Assembly: GCA_024809215.1 (NCBI GenBank)
Contig: JANUBW010000001.1
Coordinates: 1-64,000 of the forward strand
Source of the DNA: Niastella sp. OAS944
GTDB taxonomy: Bacteria; Bacteroidota; Bacteroidia; Chitinophagales; Chitinophagaceae
Reading direction: 5' to 3'
Length of the DNA: 64,000 nucleotides
Shown: piece by piece, positions 60,915 to 64,000 of the stretch
How positions within the stretch are numbered: the first letter of the stretch is position 1
Layout of the letters: every line of letters starts with the position of its first letter
Position numbers and translations under genes: made by a program
The notes under the pieces: generated by a model
Seen by the model: only the letters and a program-made list of their open reading frames with translations
What the model was told of the DNA's origin: nothing
Databases searched by the model: none

Positions 60915-62585
60915 ATGAAAATTGTTTTTCTTCCTACCCTACTTCTTTTAGTAAACTTTTTGCAAGCGCAAACCGATCTTAAACAGGGCCTCATCGCTTA
61001 TTATCCATTCAATGGGAATGCAAACGATGAAAGCGGTAATAATCATAACCCTTCGGTTGTAAAAGCGACATTTACATCAGACAGATTTGGCAAAACAAAT
61101 TCTGCCAGCGAGTTCAATGGAACAAGCAATTTTATTCGGATACCAGACAATAAAGCATTTCATTTCACCAGTGGATTTTCTATTTCTGCCTGGGTTATGA
61201 TAAAGGGATTTTATGGTGGGCCGTGCCACGGGAACAGGATACTAATGAAAGGGTCTTTAGACCTCCCCTACAGCGGAAACTACATGCTCGGATTCGATGA
61301 CAACCATTATACCAGGGGCGCAAACTGTTCCACAAAAAATCCCGATAGGGCGCATCAAAGTTTTTATGGAATATACGATGCTATTATTAGCAATGAGTAT
61401 GTGATTCCCAATAAATGGTATTTGTTAACGTATGTCTTCGATGGCTCCTATGCCTCGCTTTATGTAGATTGCAATTTGCATTCAAAGGGAAATGCGAAAG
61501 ATCAGCATTTTTCCAATAATGAGGATCTCTTCCTGGGTAAAATGAACAACGCTCAATACCCGTATTGGTATAATGGTTTGTTAGACGAGTTGAGAATTTA
61601 TAACAGGCCTTTAAATAAAAATGAAATTTCGGCTCTTTGTAATAAGATCCCCGAAACAGCCAGTAAGCCCATAATTTGCACTGGAGAAAATGCTGTTTCT
61701 GCAAAATTTGACTATACCATATCCCAATGTACCTCTGTATCATTTAAACTGTCTACAGCCAATACAAAACAAATCAGTAAAATATTGTGGTCCTTTGGGG
61801 ATGGAAGCACTTCGGGCAAATTGTCTGCATCTCATTTATACAAAAAACCCGGCACCTATACCATTAAAACAATCGTTACCGGAAGATCTGGTTGCGCAGA
61901 CACCGCTGTACGACAAATAGAAATAAAAAAATTAAATACAGACTTTACTTTTAATGAACAGAACAGTCCGGGTAGTTTCCGTTTTAAGACAATAGATAAA
62001 AATGTTACTTACTCATGGGACATGGGTGATAACACCGAAATGCTTAACGATGCCAACGTAACACATTCATACACTAAAACCGGACTTTATACTATTCAGT
62101 TGTTTGCGCAAAGCAGTACGGGCTGCAGGGACACCGTAAAAAAATCAATTAACGTTGCGCTGCCTGAACCACAGGTTACCCCTGTTACAAAACCAGTCGA
62201 TACCCAGGCTATTCCCCCCGTTGTAGCTAAACCACAGCTGGTAAGCAGGGAAAAGGAAATAATAAAAACGATCAGTGTTGAAACTGATTCTGTGAACATT
62301 TCGTTATATGACAATGGCATTATTGATGGGGATAGCATTACATTGATCTATAACGATGAGATCATTCTCACCCACCAGCTTTTGTCAGACAAGCCCATCA
62401 AACTTTCCTTAAAGATCAACCCCAACCGGCAAAGTAATGAACTGGTTATGTATGCTGAAAACCTGGGAAGTATACCACCCAATACAGCGTTGGTTGTAAT
62501 TATTGAAGGTAAAAACCGCCATGAATTAAATTTGAGCAGCAATCAGCAGAAGAACCAGGCCATTTCATTTATAATTAAACGTTAG
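60915..62585 (+). CDS. LamG and PKD-domain surface protein
   Basis: This is an exported protein (signal peptide about 1-18) of 556 residues. A LamG/concanavalin-like lectin domain (about 22-215; LIAYYPFNGNANDESGNNHN and GLLDELRIYNRPLNKNEI) is followed by two PKD domains (about 240-325 and 330-405). A Pro-rich linker leads to a C-terminal beta domain with DNGIIDGDSITLIYNDE and NELVMYAENLGSIPPNTALVV, seen in several Bacteroidota surface proteins. No clear type IX sorting tail was seen. It may bind glycans. A strong terminator follows. Confidence 0.88.
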   Translation: MKIVFLPTLLLLVNFLQAQTDLKQGLIAYYPFNGNANDESGNNHNPSVVKATFTSDRFGKTNSASEFNGTSNFIRIPDNKAFHFTSGFSISAWVMIKGFYGGPCHGNRILMKGSLDLPYSGNYMLGFDDNHYTRGANCSTKNPDRAHQSFYGIYDAIISNEYVIPNKWYLLTYVFDGSYASLYVDCNLHSKGNAKDQHFSNNEDLFLGKMNNAQYPYWYNGLLDELRIYNRPLNKNEISALCNKIPETASKPIICTGENAVSAKFDYTISQCTSVSFKLSTANTKQISKILWSFGDGSTSGKLSASHLYKKPGTYTIKTIVTGRSGCADTAVRQIEIKKLNTDFTFNEQNSPGSFRFKTIDKNVTYSWDMGDNTEMLNDANVTHSYTKTGLYTIQLFAQSSTGCRDTVKKSINVALPEPQVTPVTKPVDTQAIPPVVAKPQLVSREKEIIKTISVETDSVNISLYDNGIIDGDSITLIYNDEIILTHQLLSDKPIKLSLKINPNRQSNELVMYAENLGSIPPNTALVVIIEGKNRHELNLSSNQQKNQAISFIIKR

Positions 62586-62641
62586 ACAACCACTAAGTAT
62601 TACGCTCCGAAACAGACAAAGAAGGCTACAAATGAATAATA

Positions 62642-62673
62642 AAAAGGTTCTGATTTTTGTCAGAACCTTTTTT
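62642..62673 (+). terminator. Rho-independent terminator after the LamG/PKD gene
   Basis: AAAAGGTTCTGA, loop TTTTTG, TCAGAACCTTTT then TT forms a perfect 12-base stem. Confidence 0.93.
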
Positions 62674-62756
62674 CACATTACAAGAAATTCCCCTACGAAC
62701 AGAAAGTAAAAAACGGCATCATTTTTTCTGTATGCTCGCTTTAATAATCAAACCTT

Positions 62757-64000
62757 ATGTTAATGCGTAATCTTTTATTCCTATCCGTTTTGTTTTTGTG
62801 CTTTTCCTGTAAGAAAGAGGACCATGTAAATGCAGAGGATACCCCGGATACACCTAACAGTGGGGCCCGTACCTCAACTCAGATTTATTATGTAGATGGA
62901 GTGCAGGGCAACAACCAGAATGACGGTCTCACCCTTGCCACAGCCTGGAAAACGATCCAGAAATCCTTCGATGCCGCCGTGGCCGGAAGTACGGTAATGA
63001 TCAAAGGCGGTACTTATTATGAACAACTGGCAGTGCATGTTAGTGGTATTACGGGAAACCCGATCACATTTACGAATTACAATAATGAACAGGTGATCAT
63101 AGACGGGTCAAAAATAACAGGCAGCACTATTCTTACTATTACTGACAAGAGCTACCTTATTTTCCGCAATCTCACTGTTCAAAATATTACAAAGAACAAC
63201 GCGGTAGGTATTCTGGTATCGGCAAATAAAACCGGCGGGGTAAATGACCTGACCTTCCGCAATGTGGCAATCAAAAAAATTAACTGGACCAGCAATGCAT
63301 CAACTATTCCGAATTCAAACCAAAATTCACAACCATTTATCGCATTCGGATATGGTTCTGCTCAGGCAAATGCCATTACCAACCTGGTGATCGATAGTTG
63401 TGAATTCAGTAATAATATCACCGGCTTTAGCGAATCATTATCTTTAGATGGCAACATAGACGGATTCACTATTACCAATAACAAAGTACACGACAATACA
63501 AACATTGGTATTGCAGCCATAGGCCATTATGGAGTAAGCAGCAATTCGCAATTAGACCAGTCACGCAATGGTTTGATCAGGGGAAATATCTGTTTCAATA
63601 ACGTATCTGACTATGCTACAAGCGGCGGTATATATGTGGATGGAGGAAAGGATATTAAAATTGACAGGAATATAACCTATCAAAATGGTTATGGAATTGA
63701 AATAGGCCATGAAGAAAATGGCACCGCCAGTAATATTACTGTCACCAATAACCTGATTTACCTGAACCAGGTTACGGGGCTTGCCATTGGCGGATATGAC
63801 AATAGTACTACCGGACAAGTGGTTAACTGTATTGTTAGAAATAACAGCTTTCTTAAAAACAATACAAACAATGATGGGTCTGGCGAATTTTATATGACAA
63901 AGGCCTCTAATTGTACCATTGGGAATAATGTTTTTTATACCAATAGCCAGAATACCCTGTTCTCACTGGAAAATATCAGTCCGCAAACGGGTAATATCAT
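62757..64000 (+). CDS. Right-handed parallel beta-helix lipoprotein (truncated by window end)
   Basis: From ATG 62757 or 62763 an open frame runs past the window end (at least 414 codons). A lipobox (CFSC, Cys about 18) is followed by a beta-helix region with repeated blocks like DSCEFSNNITGFSESLSL, GNICFNNVSDYATSGGIYVDGG and TVTNNLIYLNQVTGLAIGG. Such folds occur in pectate lyases and other polysaccharide lyases and hydrolases. The opening YYVDGVQGNNQNDGLTLATAWKTIQKS is a usual start of the fold. The active site is not identifiable without the rest. It lies 84 bases after the terminator. Confidence 0.85.
   Translation, partial: MLMRNLLFLSVLFLCFSCKKEDHVNAEDTPDTPNSGARTSTQIYYVDGVQGNNQNDGLTLATAWKTIQKSFDAAVAGSTVMIKGGTYYEQLAVHVSGITGNPITFTNYNNEQVIIDGSKITGSTILTITDKSYLIFRNLTVQNITKNNAVGILVSANKTGGVNDLTFRNVAIKKINWTSNASTIPNSNQNSQPFIAFGYGSAQANAITNLVIDSCEFSNNITGFSESLSLDGNIDGFTITNNKVHDNTNIGIAAIGHYGVSSNSQLDQSRNGLIRGNICFNNVSDYATSGGIYVDGGKDIKIDRNITYQNGYGIEIGHEENGTASNITVTNNLIYLNQVTGLAIGGYDNSTTGQVVNCIVRNNSFLKNNTNNDGSGEFYMTKASNCTIGNNVFYTNSQNTLFSLENISPQTGNI

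Overview
The window looks like the chromosome of a soil or gut Bacteroidota, most likely a Chitinophagaceae member of the Niastella/Chitinophaga type. The reasons are three SusC/SusD pairs, an ECF sigma/FecR pair beside an STN-carrying SusC, many lipoproteins and AraC regulators, and promoters of the Bacteroidota form (TTTG or TTG, about 18-21 bases, TAnnTTTG). The assignment rests on sequence character only; no rRNA or tRNA gene is visible.

Region 1 (1-332) is the 5' part of a group II intron on the minus strand, cut by the window edge. Region 2 (514-10529) is a glycan utilisation locus. A GntR-type regulator, a sodium/sugar symporter and a secreted clan GH-D glycosidase (alpha-galactosidase-like) form one minus-strand unit, and a SusC/SusD pair follows from its own promoter. 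The gntR and susC promoters share an unusual tract of 5-base repeats just downstream of the -7 element, a good candidate operator. Region 3 (10788-18468) holds a second SusC/SusD pair with a DUF1735-like surface lipoprotein, preceded by an IPT/NHL lipoprotein. Region 4 (18663-25442) is a third SusC/SusD set under an ECF sigma/anti-sigma pair, without enzymes.

Region 5 (25562-31347) has ordinary cell functions: RlpA, a TlpA-like thioredoxin, a VOC protein, an RluA-type pseudouridine synthase, a sirtuin and a DoxX-like protein. The convergent gap between the last two carries a 42-base tandem repeat that can fold into hairpins. A small gene broken by an apparent one-base deletion follows. Region 6 (31701-44109) has an M1-like peptidase, an NHL lipoprotein, a membrane cupin protein, a vWA protein with a SusC-like N-terminus, a PHP-like secreted protein, an aldo/keto reductase lacking its usual catalytic His, and several small stress-type genes.

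Region 7 (44191-60771) has an orphan PBP2, a beta-lactamase-like hydrolase, an epoxide hydrolase, an alpha/beta-hydrolase fused to a monooxygenase-like domain, and a dense set of AraC, ArsR and HxlR regulators. It also holds an MBL-M28-RidA operon whose promoter is embedded in palindromes, and an M13 peptidase. The window ends with a LamG/PKD surface protein and a truncated parallel beta-helix lipoprotein.

Short word-like direct and inverted repeats occur at several gene junctions (10.5, 10.8, 11.8, 17.0 and 25.9 kb). No CRISPR array, prophage or IS transposase was seen. The strongest candidates for something undescribed are the 42-base hairpin array, the pentamer operator, the SusC-N-terminus/vWA fusion and the palindromic HxlR/MBL promoter.
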